Source of the DNA: an uncultured Bacillota bacterium
GTDB lineage: Bacteria; Bacillota_I; Bacilli_A; Erysipelotrichales; Erysipelotrichaceae
Assembly: GCA_937919165.1 (NCBI GenBank)
Contig: CALFPO010000034.1
Span: forward strand, 1 to 8,517
Length of the DNA stretch: 8,517 bases
Direction: 5' to 3'
The notes under the pieces were generated by a model. The model was given only the letters and a program-made list of their open reading frames with translations, made no database searches and was not told where the DNA came from. Both the position numbers and the translations under genes were made by a program. Shown piece by piece: positions 1 through 7,162 of the stretch. The stretch's first letter is position 1, and each line of letters opens with the position of its first letter.

Positions 1-40
1 AAAAGTGGACTGGTATTTTTTTTACCATTGTCCACTTTTA
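1..40. terminator. Long hairpin at window edge, possible bidirectional terminator
   Basis: AAAAGTGGAC (1-10) pairs perfectly with GTCCACTTTT (31-40). Inside this, TGGTA (11-15) pairs with TACCA (24-28), leaving a T-rich 8-nt loop and a 2-nt bulge (29-30). The outer arms end in A4/T4, so transcripts from either strand would end the stem in a short U-run, as a bidirectional intrinsic terminator would. The upstream gene lies outside the window, so its use cannot be confirmed. Alternatively it could be a small palindromic repeat or an insertion-sequence remnant. Confidence 0.45.
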
Positions 41-61
41 CAGTAGCACTTTATTAGTGAG

Positions 62-127
62 TTATATCGTGTATACCCAATTTCTCGGGCATACCCATTA
101 TATCGGGCATGCCCATTATATCGGGCT
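62..127. repeat. 18-bp tandem repeat, about 3.7 copies, iteron-like
   Basis: Three full 18-bp units lie at 74-91, 92-109 and 110-127. A degraded 12-bp partial unit at 62-73 is in the same phase. The last two units are nearly identical and share the core CCCATTATATCGGGC; the first differs mainly in its centre (AATTTCTC). Each unit carries a CCC-N8-GGG dyad, and the junction at 105-114 is the perfect palindrome GGGCATGCCC. On the minus strand two units contain TATAAT. The array ends 44 bp before a gene encoding two HTH domains, so a multi-site operator for that regulator is a reasonable inference. Minus-strand promoters or a weak attenuator (GCCC...GGGC then TTTT, 111-130) are alternatives. Confidence 0.8.
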
Positions 128-171
128 TTTAATGTTTAATTTTTTCCTAGAAAATATAGCTATAGGAACAT

Positions 172-672
172 ATGATTCACTACAATTACGACAAGCTGTT
201 CCAACAGCTCAAAAAGAGAAACATATCAATATATAAGCTAGAAGAAAAGATGGGCATAACTAGAGGCCTATTGGGTAGACTCAGAAAAAACTGCAACACA
301 ACCATAGATACCCTAGCCCAGATAGCCTATGTTTCCGGTATTGAAAGAATCGAAGAAATGGTAACTTTCATAGATATCAGGAAAGGCAAAGAATGTGAGA
401 TATCGATTTCTTTTGATGTGTTCTTTGATGATACGCTAAAGAAACTAAACATAAATGAAAACGATCTTATAAAAATATATGGCATTTCTAAGTCAATTCT
501 AGAAACAATGAAAGCAAACGATCAAAAGATAGAACTTAGTGAAATTATCACGATTGCCAATAAGCTTCATATCCGCATCGACGAAATCATGACGGTCAAC
601 TATATATATATAGGAAGCCATAAAAAAACATTAATCAGCAATCTTTTTTCATATTCAATGTCTTATACTTAA
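172..672 (+). CDS. Small regulator with two tandem XRE-type HTH domains
   Basis: This 166-residue protein appears to be built from two homologous helix-turn-helix units of the short Cro/CI type (HTH_26-like). Unit 1 spans about residues 6-66 and contains YKLEEKMGITRGLLGRLRKN; unit 2 spans about 81-143 and contains ENDLIKIYGISKSILETMKA. They align along their whole length: a leading helix, the G-I-[ST] turn, a recognition helix, then TIDTLAQIA matching ELSEIITIA and RIEEMVTF matching RIDEIMTV. No ligand-binding or catalytic domain is visible, and residues 144-166 form a short tail. The ATG at 172 has a short-spaced AGGA (164-167), next to the palindrome TATAGCTATA (155-164). The gene leads a three-gene plus-strand cluster and follows an 18-bp repeat array, so it probably controls its own operon. 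The DNA-binding role is well supported; the target is inferred. Confidence 0.8.
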   Translation: MIHYNYDKLFQQLKKRNISIYKLEEKMGITRGLLGRLRKNCNTTIDTLAQIAYVSGIERIEEMVTFIDIRKGKECEISISFDVFFDDTLKKLNINENDLIKIYGISKSILETMKANDQKIELSEIITIANKLHIRIDEIMTVNYIYIGSHKKTLISNLFSYSMSYT

Positions 673-675
673 GTC

Positions 676-1404
676 ATGAACAATACAATAAAAGAACTAA
701 TTGAAAGGCAATCAATAAGAGCCTATACCGACCAAGAAATAGATCAAGAAACAAAAAACCAGATTATTGAAGCAACCGTAAATGCCCCAAGTGCAGGCAA
801 TATGCAGATGTATTCGATAATCGATGTTACTGATCAAGAACTGAAAAATAAGTTGGCTGTTCTATGTGACAATCAGCCATTCATTGCCAATGCAAAGATG
901 GTCTTCATCTTCTGTGCCGACTATCAGAAATGGTATGACACATTTGATGGATTGAATCTAAATCCAAGGCATCCTAGAAACAGCGATCTCTTGCTTTCGG
1001 TAGAGGATGCACTGATAGCTGCCCAGAACAGCGTAACTGCTGCCTGTTCACTAGGAATAGGTTCATGCTACATCGGAGATATCATGGAGAACTATGAAGA
1101 GATAATCTCTCTTCTTAACCTTCCAAAATATGTTTATCCTGCATGTATGGTTGTCTATGGCTATATCGATAAGAAGCATAAACAATTGAATAAGCCTAAA
1201 CGTGTCGATAATAAATATGTCGTATTCAATAACGAATACAAGAGATTAAACAACGAAGAACTAAAAGATATGTTCTTGGAAAGAACGTTGCCTCTAGGAT
1301 ATGAGGAATGGATGAAGAGATTTATTGAAAGGAAATACAATTCTTCCTTCAGTGAAGAAATGGCTCGTTCAGCAGATAAATATATAGAAAGATATAATAA
1401 GTAA
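676..1404 (+). CDS. NfsA-like FMN-dependent nitroreductase family protein
   Basis: This is a nitroreductase-fold flavoprotein of 242 residues. The N-terminal FMN-phosphate motif is R11-Q-S13-I-R15, followed by APSAGNMQ (37-44), which in this family contacts FMN. The second flavin segment, GIGSCYIGD (127-135), lies in its usual place. The C-terminal extension (about 170-242, with KPKRV and a basic, helical tail) resembles the NfsA/FRP group, which uses NAD(P)H to reduce nitroaromatics, quinones or free flavin. The true substrate cannot be told from sequence. It is cytosolic, with no signal peptide. The ATG lies 3 nt after the stop of the HTH gene and has no visible SD site, so translation is probably coupled to that gene. 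It likely shares a transcript with the peptidase gene 20 nt downstream. Confidence 0.88.
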   Translation: MNNTIKELIERQSIRAYTDQEIDQETKNQIIEATVNAPSAGNMQMYSIIDVTDQELKNKLAVLCDNQPFIANAKMVFIFCADYQKWYDTFDGLNLNPRHPRNSDLLLSVEDALIAAQNSVTAACSLGIGSCYIGDIMENYEEIISLLNLPKYVYPACMVVYGYIDKKHKQLNKPKRVDNKYVVFNNEYKRLNNEELKDMFLERTLPLGYEEWMKRFIERKYNSSFSEEMARSADKYIERYNK

Positions 1405-1410
1405 AAAAAC

Positions 1411-1417
1411 AAAGGAG
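1411..1417 (+). promoter_or_regulatory. Strong ribosome binding site of the M42 peptidase gene
   Basis: AAAGGAG lies 7 nt before the ATG at 1425. It is the only strong SD site in the three-gene plus-strand cluster, so the peptidase can be translated independently of its upstream neighbours. Confidence 0.85.
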
Positions 1418-1424
1418 TACCACG

Positions 1425-2450
1425 ATGGAATTTGACGAGAAATACTGTATTGATACTTTTAAGAGACTGATTGATGTTGATAGCACTACAGGACAATATG
1501 AGAGTATCCAGAAAACATTGTGCGATATCATCAATGAACTTGGATATGAGTATAAGCTAGCACGCAAGGGCGGCGTGATTGTCGACCTAGGAGGCGAAGG
1601 CGATCCATTGCTGGTATCAGCACATGTTGATGATCTTGGGCTCATGGTTAGACATATCAATTCAGATGGAACTCTTAACGTATGTCCGGTAGGAGGTCTT
1701 TTTCCTTTCTATTGCGTAACAGAAAATGTCAAAGTATATACTCGTGACAATGATGTCTATACTGGCACTGTATGTCGCATTCCTGCTTCGCTGCATGTAA
1801 CGGAAGAAGAGCTGACTACTGTTCTTCCTGACTTCAGAAAGAATGTCTGCGTTGTACTAGATAATGTTGTAAAGAATGCTGATGATGTAAGAAAGCTTGG
1901 CATTGATACAGGTGATTTCGTTGCCCTTGAGCCTAGGTTCACAATATCTAACGGATATATCAAATCAAGATTCATTGATGACAAGGCTTCAGCTGCCGTG
2001 CTTCTGACTGTTCTTAAATCAATAAGAAAAGAAGATCTTAAGCGTAAAGTATCTTTCTTCTTTGCAATGTATGAAGAAGTTGGACACGGCACAAGCTGGA
2101 TACCTGAAGGATTCAATGATGTATTGGCTGTAGATATAGCTCCAACCGGACCTGAACAGAATTCAGACGAAAAGAAAGTTTCTATATTCGCTAAAGATAC
2201 CAACTTTCCATATCATGACGAAATGACAAACGAACTAAGAAACTGTGCAAAAGAAAACGGCATCTCTTATGCAATGGACATCTTCACACCACATTACTCT
2301 ACAGATGCCGATACTTCTATAATTGCTGGATATGATGTTCGTCATGCCTCCATCGGTCCCGGTACAGCCAATTCCCACGGGTATGAACGTACACATATTG
2401 AAGGTTTGAAGAACACATATCTTCTGTTGACTATATACATAAGTAAATAA
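1425..2450 (+). CDS. M42-family metal-dependent aminopeptidase
   Basis: This 341-residue protein is a full-length M42 (glutamyl aminopeptidase / TET-type) peptidase. Members are cytosolic di-metal exopeptidases that trim N-terminal residues from short peptides and often form 12-subunit tetrahedral shells. The expected metal and catalytic residues are all present: H67 and D69 in AHVDDLG, D185 in RFIDDKAS, the glutamate pair E217-E218 in YEEVGHG, D237 in AVDIAPTGP, and H324 in ERTH. The segment at about 75-165 corresponds to the inserted dimerisation domain of the family. One small oddity is Asp70 where many members have Glu (AHxDEIG). The gene has a strong SD site and converges with the Ig-like lipoprotein gene. 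No terminator is evident in the 38-bp gap. Confidence 0.92.
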   Translation: MEFDEKYCIDTFKRLIDVDSTTGQYESIQKTLCDIINELGYEYKLARKGGVIVDLGGEGDPLLVSAHVDDLGLMVRHINSDGTLNVCPVGGLFPFYCVTENVKVYTRDNDVYTGTVCRIPASLHVTEEELTTVLPDFRKNVCVVLDNVVKNADDVRKLGIDTGDFVALEPRFTISNGYIKSRFIDDKASAAVLLTVLKSIRKEDLKRKVSFFFAMYEEVGHGTSWIPEGFNDVLAVDIAPTGPEQNSDEKKVSIFAKDTNFPYHDEMTNELRNCAKENGISYAMDIFTPHYSTDADTSIIAGYDVRHASIGPGTANSHGYERTHIEGLKNTYLLLTIYISK

Positions 2451-2488
2451 TCTAAATATATATCAAATATCAAAACGCAAAAACTATA

Positions 2489-3772
2489 TTAGTAGCATTT
2501 TTTACATGCCCCATATCCGTTCTGCACAGCATATTCTAGAGTAACCTGTCTAGCTCTATCTGGATCCATATTTCCACAATGGTTTATTCTATGATACTTA
2601 GATCCTGTAGCTGATAGCCAGACCATTTCTCCAGATCCGCCCGAATTGGATGAGCTTGCTCCAGAACCAACAGAAGACCTAACAACAACCGGAGCTGATT
2701 TTACTTCAACCAAAAATGACGCTTCTTTATTGTTGACTGTTTTTGCGGTTATGAGAGCTGTGCCGACGCTTAAGCCTGTAACTATTCCATCTTTATCAAC
2801 ATTGGCTACTTTGTAGTTACTGCTCTCCCAGCTAATATAATCGTCATTTACCTTACTTGGAACAAAAGTCACTCCTAACTTCATTGTTTTTCCAGTATAT
2901 AAGCTATCGCTTTTAGCCGAAATGGAGATAGATGATGCAGGAGGATATGAAACGGTTATTTCAACGCTGTCCTCAATAGAATTTGAAAAACTAGCAACAA
3001 TTGTTGCCGTTCCAGCAGATACTGCAGTTACTTTTCCATCTTCATCAACTTTCAGAATTCTGCTATTAGATGACGACCACTTAACTTCCTTATTCGTTAC
3101 ATCAACAGGACTATATTTGATGCTCAATCGAAGTTCATCGTCTGTTTCTATATCTTTTTTACTTCCCTGAATTTCTATGTAGTCAGGAATAACTTCAAAA
3201 ACTTTTACGTCACATTCGGCGGTTGGGCCGTCAGCCGATTGAACGGTTATTGTTGCAATACCTTCAGAAACAGCAATAACTTTTTTGCCCTCCACTCTAG
3301 CTATATTGTCGTCGCTTGATGACAAAATATAGTCTTTATGGGTACTGTTGAGCGGCAATATGTTTACCTCTGGGAAAGCGCTTCTTCCTATACCAAGATC
3401 AAAACCATTTATGCCAATATACTTTACTTCTATTGGATTGATATGAATTGTTTTTAGATCATATGTTATATCATCACTAATAATAGATGCCTTTAGTGTC
3501 CCTTCATTAACTGCAATATAGTTGCCGTTTTCATCCTGTTCAACCAATGAATCATCATTGAATACAACTAGCACATTATCTGTGTCTGCTGTTTTTGGTA
3601 CGACCTCATATTGCAAATCCAATATATTCCCAATTTCTATGTTTTCTTCGTCAATAAAAAACGATATGCTGTCAGCATCATTGTTAAACACGCTACAACC
3701 TACTATAGAGAATACTATGAGTAAGATGCCTGCTAGTCGAAAAAAAATGTTTCTTTCCTTAATCTTTTGCAT
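2489..3772 (-). CDS. Ig-like (Big_2-type) repeat lipoprotein with C-terminal Cys/His module
   Basis: This is a predicted surface lipoprotein of 427 residues. A basic N-terminus (KIKER), a hydrophobic core (10-22) and the lipobox I23-V-G-C26 indicate lipid attachment at Cys26. Four bacterial Ig-like domains follow: a degenerate one (about 34-111), then about 114-192, 196-275 and 279-358. The last two show the typical pattern W-x-SSN-x-x-x-x-x-V-D-x-D-G-x-VT-x-x-SxGTAxI. A Ser/Gly linker (366-382) leads to a 44-residue tail with KYH, H398-C399, GYGAC423 and C426. This resembles short Ada-type or zinc-ribbon-like tails on other Firmicute surface proteins. Big_2 domains usually support adhesion or display; the ligand here is unknown. 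No SD precedes the ATG, but the signal peptide fits this start. Confidence 0.85.
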   Translation of the reverse strand: MQKIKERNIFFRLAGILLIVFSIVGCSVFNNDADSISFFIDEENIEIGNILDLQYEVVPKTADTDNVLVVFNDDSLVEQDENGNYIAVNEGTLKASIISDDITYDLKTIHINPIEVKYIGINGFDLGIGRSAFPEVNILPLNSTHKDYILSSSDDNIARVEGKKVIAVSEGIATITVQSADGPTAECDVKVFEVIPDYIEIQGSKKDIETDDELRLSIKYSPVDVTNKEVKWSSSNSRILKVDEDGKVTAVSAGTATIVASFSNSIEDSVEITVSYPPASSISISAKSDSLYTGKTMKLGVTFVPSKVNDDYISWESSNYKVANVDKDGIVTGLSVGTALITAKTVNNKEASFLVEVKSAPVVVRSSVGSGASSSNSGGSGEMVWLSATGSKYHRINHCGNMDPDRARQVTLEYAVQNGYGACKKCY

Positions 3773-3785
3773 ATTATTTTGATTT

Positions 3786-3817
3786 AGTTGGCTTTTTTGT
3801 TCAATTATTAGCCAACT
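3786..3817 (-). promoter_or_regulatory. Hairpin in the leader of the lipoprotein mRNA
   Basis: AGTTGGCT (3786-3793) and AGCCAACT (3810-3817) form a perfect 8-bp stem with a 16-nt AT-rich loop. It sits between the predicted promoter and the start codon, 13 bp before the ATG. There is no U-run, so it is unlikely to be a terminator of the helicase gene. It may affect translation or RNA stability, or be a protein-binding site. Confidence 0.45.
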
Positions 3818-3837
3818 TTTGCTCTCTTTATAAGGCT

Positions 3838-3846
3838 ATTATATCA
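3838..3846 (-). promoter_or_regulatory. Extended -10 promoter for the lipoprotein gene
   Basis: On the minus strand this reads TGATATAAT, a perfect TGnTATAAT extended -10 box. It directly abuts the helicase stop codon. No good -35 hexamer is seen, which is common for extended -10 promoters. Transcription would start near 3831, leaving a leader of about 60 nt. Confidence 0.6.
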
Positions 3847-6681
3847 TTACGCATTAGTTATATATGAAAAAACATCATCCCTTATCTCTGTTTCAAATTC
3901 ATAAGGAATTTCAAAAACATTTTCACCAGTTTCCATTTGACTATCAACTAGGTCTCCATTTTTGCTGACTAAGCCAAGATAGTAGAATTCTTTTGCTTCT
4001 CCGTCATCCTTGTTCTTTTTCATGAACATATGGATAGCGATGTTGTTTTTCTTAGAATTTGAAATCAGTTTCGCGTCAGTTGATTCTTTGGTTCTAGGAT
4101 GCTTTGATATAGCCGTTATTTCTTTTTTATTTTTGAATACATCTCCGTATTTTATACCAAGTGCCGCATTTTCCTTGTCATAGTTAATAAACACAGGAAA
4201 CGTATTAGAAAACTTGTCATACTTATACCCGCCGACGTTCAACGACACTTCGGCTGTTTCCCAATTCAACAATCTGAAAACATCATCATATGAGTACTTT
4301 TGATACAAGACAAGATCTGTATCTTTGTAGGTATTTTTATAGAAAGTGTTATACCTGTTTATTCCGAATTCAATGATTTGATCAACCATCTCTTTGAATT
4401 GCTTATTTTTTAGAAGACCATCAAATACTTCTGATATTTTATAATCATCTCCGTCTTTCTCAATAAATATTACATCCTTATATTTTTGCTTTGCTGGTCC
4501 CACTTCAAATTTGCCTGTTAATTCATTGATGATCGTTTGTTTTGTTTTATCTTTAAACTCAGACCCAAAATTATAAATCATCGATTTTTTTAGATTGGAA
4601 AAAGCATCCTTCCTGTATATGGCCAATTGTCTAATAAGTTCCAATTCCAGAACCCTCTTTCCTGTTGCGAATCTAGTCGACAAAAATTCTAAATACCTTT
4701 CGGACAAATCATCAAGCTCATTCTTATAATCATCTTCGTATTTGCTTAAGAATGCATGGTATGATCCCAGTTTCTTTATGATTAAATCTGGATCGATAGA
4801 CTCATATTTATCAAAATCAATCATTGTCGGAATCGTATTTGCTAATCTAGCCTTCAGTTTTTGATATGCATCTTTAATAATCTCAATAGATTGGAATTTG
4901 GCTGTATCAATGGATTTATAAATTCTATCTTTCGTAACTTCATCAAACGATATTGTCGAAGCTCCTGGAAGAATAACATTTTTCTCGTACATGAATCTTC
5001 TTAATTCATCCTTGTTGTACTTAAGAGATCCAGATAAAGCTATAGGTATCATAAAATTATTGGTATAGTTGCCAATGAAGTCTATAACATTTACATACTC
5101 TTTTCCTTTGCTCTTTCGTAATCCCCTTCCTAACTGTTGAACGAATATTATAGCTGATTCAGTTGGCCTCAACATCAAGACAAGATTCACACATGGAATA
5201 TCTACGCCCTCATTGAATATATCCACGGTGAAAATAAAATCAAGATAATCTCTTCTTGTATCTTCATTCTCTAGAAGGCTTATAGCATTCCTTCTTGCTT
5301 CATCACTATCGTTGCCTGTCAACGCTTTAGTTCTATATTGGCTGTGTTCATTAAACAGTTTCGATAGCTCGATTGCTTCTTCTTTTCTGCTAACGAATAT
5401 TAGCCCATGCGGTTTCTCGCCAGAATAGTCATATTTATTGATTGCATCCAAAATATGATTAACCCTGTTCATGCTAACAAGTTTGCTAAATGATGTTTTA
5501 TCATCTATCACATTTCCATCGACCACAAGATCGGATATTCCAAAATAATGGAACGGACACAGAAGATCATATTCCATCGCTTGCTTTAGCCTTATTTCGT
5601 AAGCAATATTATAGTCAAACAATTCATAAATCTTCTCTGGCTTGTCTGTTCTTTCTGGAGTTGCTGACATTCCAAGCAAGAATTTTGGCTTAAAGTATTC
5701 CAACAAAACTCTATACATTTCAGCCCCTGCTCTATGAACTTCATCAATAACTATATAGTCAAATTCTTTGGGATCAAACCGGCTTAAATATTCCTTTTTT
5801 CCAATAGTGCTTATTGTTGAGAAAAGATAGTCGCAATCATCATCCTTTTGAGTTCCAGTGAACATGCCCATCTTCTTATTCTTGATAATATCCTCAAATG
5901 ATTCCTTTGATTTTCTAGCTATTGTTTCTCTATGTACTACGAAAAGCATTTTTTCCGCATTAAATTGTTTCACGTCAAATGCGCTTAGATATGTTTTTCC
6001 TGTTCCAGTTGCGGAAATCAAAAGAGCCTTATTTTTCCCGGATTTTCGCATATCGTCCAGGCACACCAATGCCTCGGTCTGCATCTTGTTTGGTTCGAAT
6101 ACTCCTCTGTATTGCTTGCCAACATAATAAATAGGCTGCTGGTAATCTTGCGCATATGTTTCTATCCATTCTTCAGTAATTGGATCAGACTCGCTCCATT
6201 GCTGTTCAAATTCGCTTTTGACCTTGTTTACTATTTCTTCATCTTTGTAACTGTTCAGACAAATATTCCATTCCTGATTAACGCCCAGTGCATCTTGTGT
6301 TAAATTCGAGCTTCCTATCATTATTGAGCATTCGTCTTCAATATTGAAAAGATACCCCTTAGGGTGAAATCCGTCTTTTTTGTATATTCGGACTTCAACG
6401 TTTGTTCCTTTGAAAAGATTAAAGAGGCTTCTAAAAACTTTCGGAGAATTAAAGCCTAGATAAGTTGATGTAACGATTCTACCTTTTTTCCCTTTGCCTA
6501 TTATGTCAAGAAGTGTTTGTTTTAAAGCGCTCAATCCTGAATCGGAAACAAATGCAACAGACAAAGCAAAACTATCGCAGATATTAAAACTGTTTTCAAG
6601 TTCTTGAATTACTTTTATATTGTCTCTTACGCTGTTATAAATTAATTTCGGTGCTTTAATGTTTTGTTTTAATGTATTCAT
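3847..6681 (-). CDS. PLD nuclease-SF2 helicase-DUF3427 fusion protein
   Basis: This 944-residue multidomain protein is likely an ATP-driven, nucleic-acid-acting enzyme. The PLD-like nuclease domain (about 1-165) has H106-P-K108, GSSN (123-126) and E137. The usual Asp four residues after the Lys (HxKx4D) is not in place: Asn113 and a nearby acidic patch lie there. The SF2 helicase core (about 190-540) has a Q-motif-like PNKMQ, Walker A ATGTGKT (224-230), DEVH (313-316), SAT (339-341), motif V NEGVD (490-494) and motif VI QQLGRGLR (515-522). A helical region follows (about 555-790). The end (about 800-944: GGYKYDKFSNTFPVFINY, KHPRTKES, FYYLGLV) matches my memory of DUF3427. It overlaps the Nudix gene by 26 nt with only a weak AGG upstream, implying translational coupling. 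A role in defence or repair is inferred. Confidence 0.88.
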   Translation of the reverse strand: MNTLKQNIKAPKLIYNSVRDNIKVIQELENSFNICDSFALSVAFVSDSGLSALKQTLLDIIGKGKKGRIVTSTYLGFNSPKVFRSLFNLFKGTNVEVRIYKKDGFHPKGYLFNIEDECSIMIGSSNLTQDALGVNQEWNICLNSYKDEEIVNKVKSEFEQQWSESDPITEEWIETYAQDYQQPIYYVGKQYRGVFEPNKMQTEALVCLDDMRKSGKNKALLISATGTGKTYLSAFDVKQFNAEKMLFVVHRETIARKSKESFEDIIKNKKMGMFTGTQKDDDCDYLFSTISTIGKKEYLSRFDPKEFDYIVIDEVHRAGAEMYRVLLEYFKPKFLLGMSATPERTDKPEKIYELFDYNIAYEIRLKQAMEYDLLCPFHYFGISDLVVDGNVIDDKTSFSKLVSMNRVNHILDAINKYDYSGEKPHGLIFVSRKEEAIELSKLFNEHSQYRTKALTGNDSDEARRNAISLLENEDTRRDYLDFIFTVDIFNEGVDIPCVNLVLMLRPTESAIIFVQQLGRGLRKSKGKEYVNVIDFIGNYTNNFMIPIALSGSLKYNKDELRRFMYEKNVILPGASTISFDEVTKDRIYKSIDTAKFQSIEIIKDAYQKLKARLANTIPTMIDFDKYESIDPDLIIKKLGSYHAFLSKYEDDYKNELDDLSERYLEFLSTRFATGKRVLELELIRQLAIYRKDAFSNLKKSMIYNFGSEFKDKTKQTIINELTGKFEVGPAKQKYKDVIFIEKDGDDYKISEVFDGLLKNKQFKEMVDQIIEFGINRYNTFYKNTYKDTDLVLYQKYSYDDVFRLLNWETAEVSLNVGGYKYDKFSNTFPVFINYDKENAALGIKYGDVFKNKKEITAISKHPRTKESTDAKLISNSKKNNIAIHMFMKKNKDDGEAKEFYYLGLVSKNGDLVDSQMETGENVFEIPYEFETEIRDDVFSYITNA

Positions 6682-7051
6682 CGTACCTATTAATAACTTT
6701 TATATCAGCAGGAACCCATTCAACATTCTCACAATATGGATTTATCCATTTAATTGCTGAATGGTCATGCAATACCAAATCGTCCGTTATCAATGAACAG
6801 ATAAAACAATCCATGACCAAATAGAAACTATCGTATTGGTGCTCTACAGTACATAAAAACTTATCAACATTTATTTCTGTGTCAAGTTCTTCTTCTATCT
6901 CTCTTTTTAAAGCTTGTTCACCAGTTTCGCCTTCTTCATACTTACCACCAGGAAATTCCCAAAGGCCAGCAAACTCGCCTTTTAATCTCTGAGCAATCAA
7001 TATCTCTTCATCTTTTTCGATAACTGCAGCAACAACATGTAATGTCTTCAT
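6656..7051 (-). CDS. Nudix hydrolase, MutT (8-oxo-dGTP diphosphatase) type
   Basis: This 131-residue Nudix pyrophosphohydrolase cleaves a nucleoside diphosphate linked to another group. The Nudix box is G36-x5-E42-x7-R50-E-I-x-E54-E55, with Asp57 where the consensus has Gly. Upstream, GLWEFPGGK (29-37) is typical of the MutT/NudG branch that cleans oxidised or modified (d)NTPs. The exact substrate is inferred. The length is normal for a single-domain MutT. The start MKTLHVVAAVI fits the family well, although the SD site is very weak (AGAATCAAATT before the ATG). Its 3' end overlaps the PLD-helicase gene by 26 nt, so the two proteins are probably made together. Its partner suggests a role in nucleic-acid metabolism, for example removal of modified nucleotides released or encountered by the helicase-nuclease. 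Confidence 0.88.
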   Translation of the reverse strand: MKTLHVVAAVIEKDEEILIAQRLKGEFAGLWEFPGGKYEEGETGEQALKREIEEELDTEINVDKFLCTVEHQYDSFYLVMDCFICSLITDDLVLHDHSAIKWINPYCENVEWVPADIKVINRYDEYIKTKH

Positions 7052-7080
7052 AATTTGATTCTATTATTTTTGGTCTGCTT

Positions 7081-7118
7081 TAGCTATATTATTAGCTACT
7101 AAAACATCATTTATTATA
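7081..7118 (-). promoter_or_regulatory. Possible promoter/operator region of the Nudix-helicase operon
   Basis: A minus-strand TATAAT (7113-7118) lies about 60 bp upstream of the Nudix ATG without a good -35 box. Between them are two copies of the palindromic hexamer TAGCTA (7081-7086 and 7093-7098), separated by TATTAT, which could be an operator. The region is very AT-rich, so both assignments are tentative. Confidence 0.3.
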
Positions 7119-7136
7119 AAAATAAACTTCATTCGA

Positions 7137-7162
7137 AAGAAAAAGCGTTTATTTCAACGCTT
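7137..7162 (-). terminator. Intrinsic terminator after the small membrane-protein gene
   Basis: On the minus strand AAGCGTT and AACGCTT form a 7-bp stem with a 6-nt loop (7143-7162). It is followed by TTTTTCTTT counting the stem end. The stem overlaps the stop codon of the 57-codon gene, so it ends the XRE-HD operon. The complementary orientation lacks a U-run. Confidence 0.8.

Noticed and set aside
62..127. CRISPR array
   Set aside because: The units are only 18 bp and directly adjacent, with no unique spacers.
111..130. Intrinsic terminator GCCC-N8-GGGC-TTTT before the HTH gene
   Set aside because: The stem is only 4 bp and is a by-product of the tandem repeat unit; it is kept only as an alternative reading within the repeat entry.
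1161..1660. Minus-strand reading frames opposite the nitroreductase and peptidase genes (1161-1496, 1349-1660)
   Set aside because: They lie opposite genes with strong family motifs, have low-complexity Ser/Leu/Tyr-rich translations and show no recognisable domain.
2451..2488. Bidirectional terminator between the converging peptidase and lipoprotein genes
   Set aside because: The gap is AT-rich but shows no stable stem followed by a U-run on either strand.
5490..6303. Plus-strand frames inside the helicase gene (5490-5693, 5858-6127, 6112-6303)
   Set aside because: They are shadows of the helicase coding sequence, which carries all SF2 motifs in one continuous frame on the minus strand.
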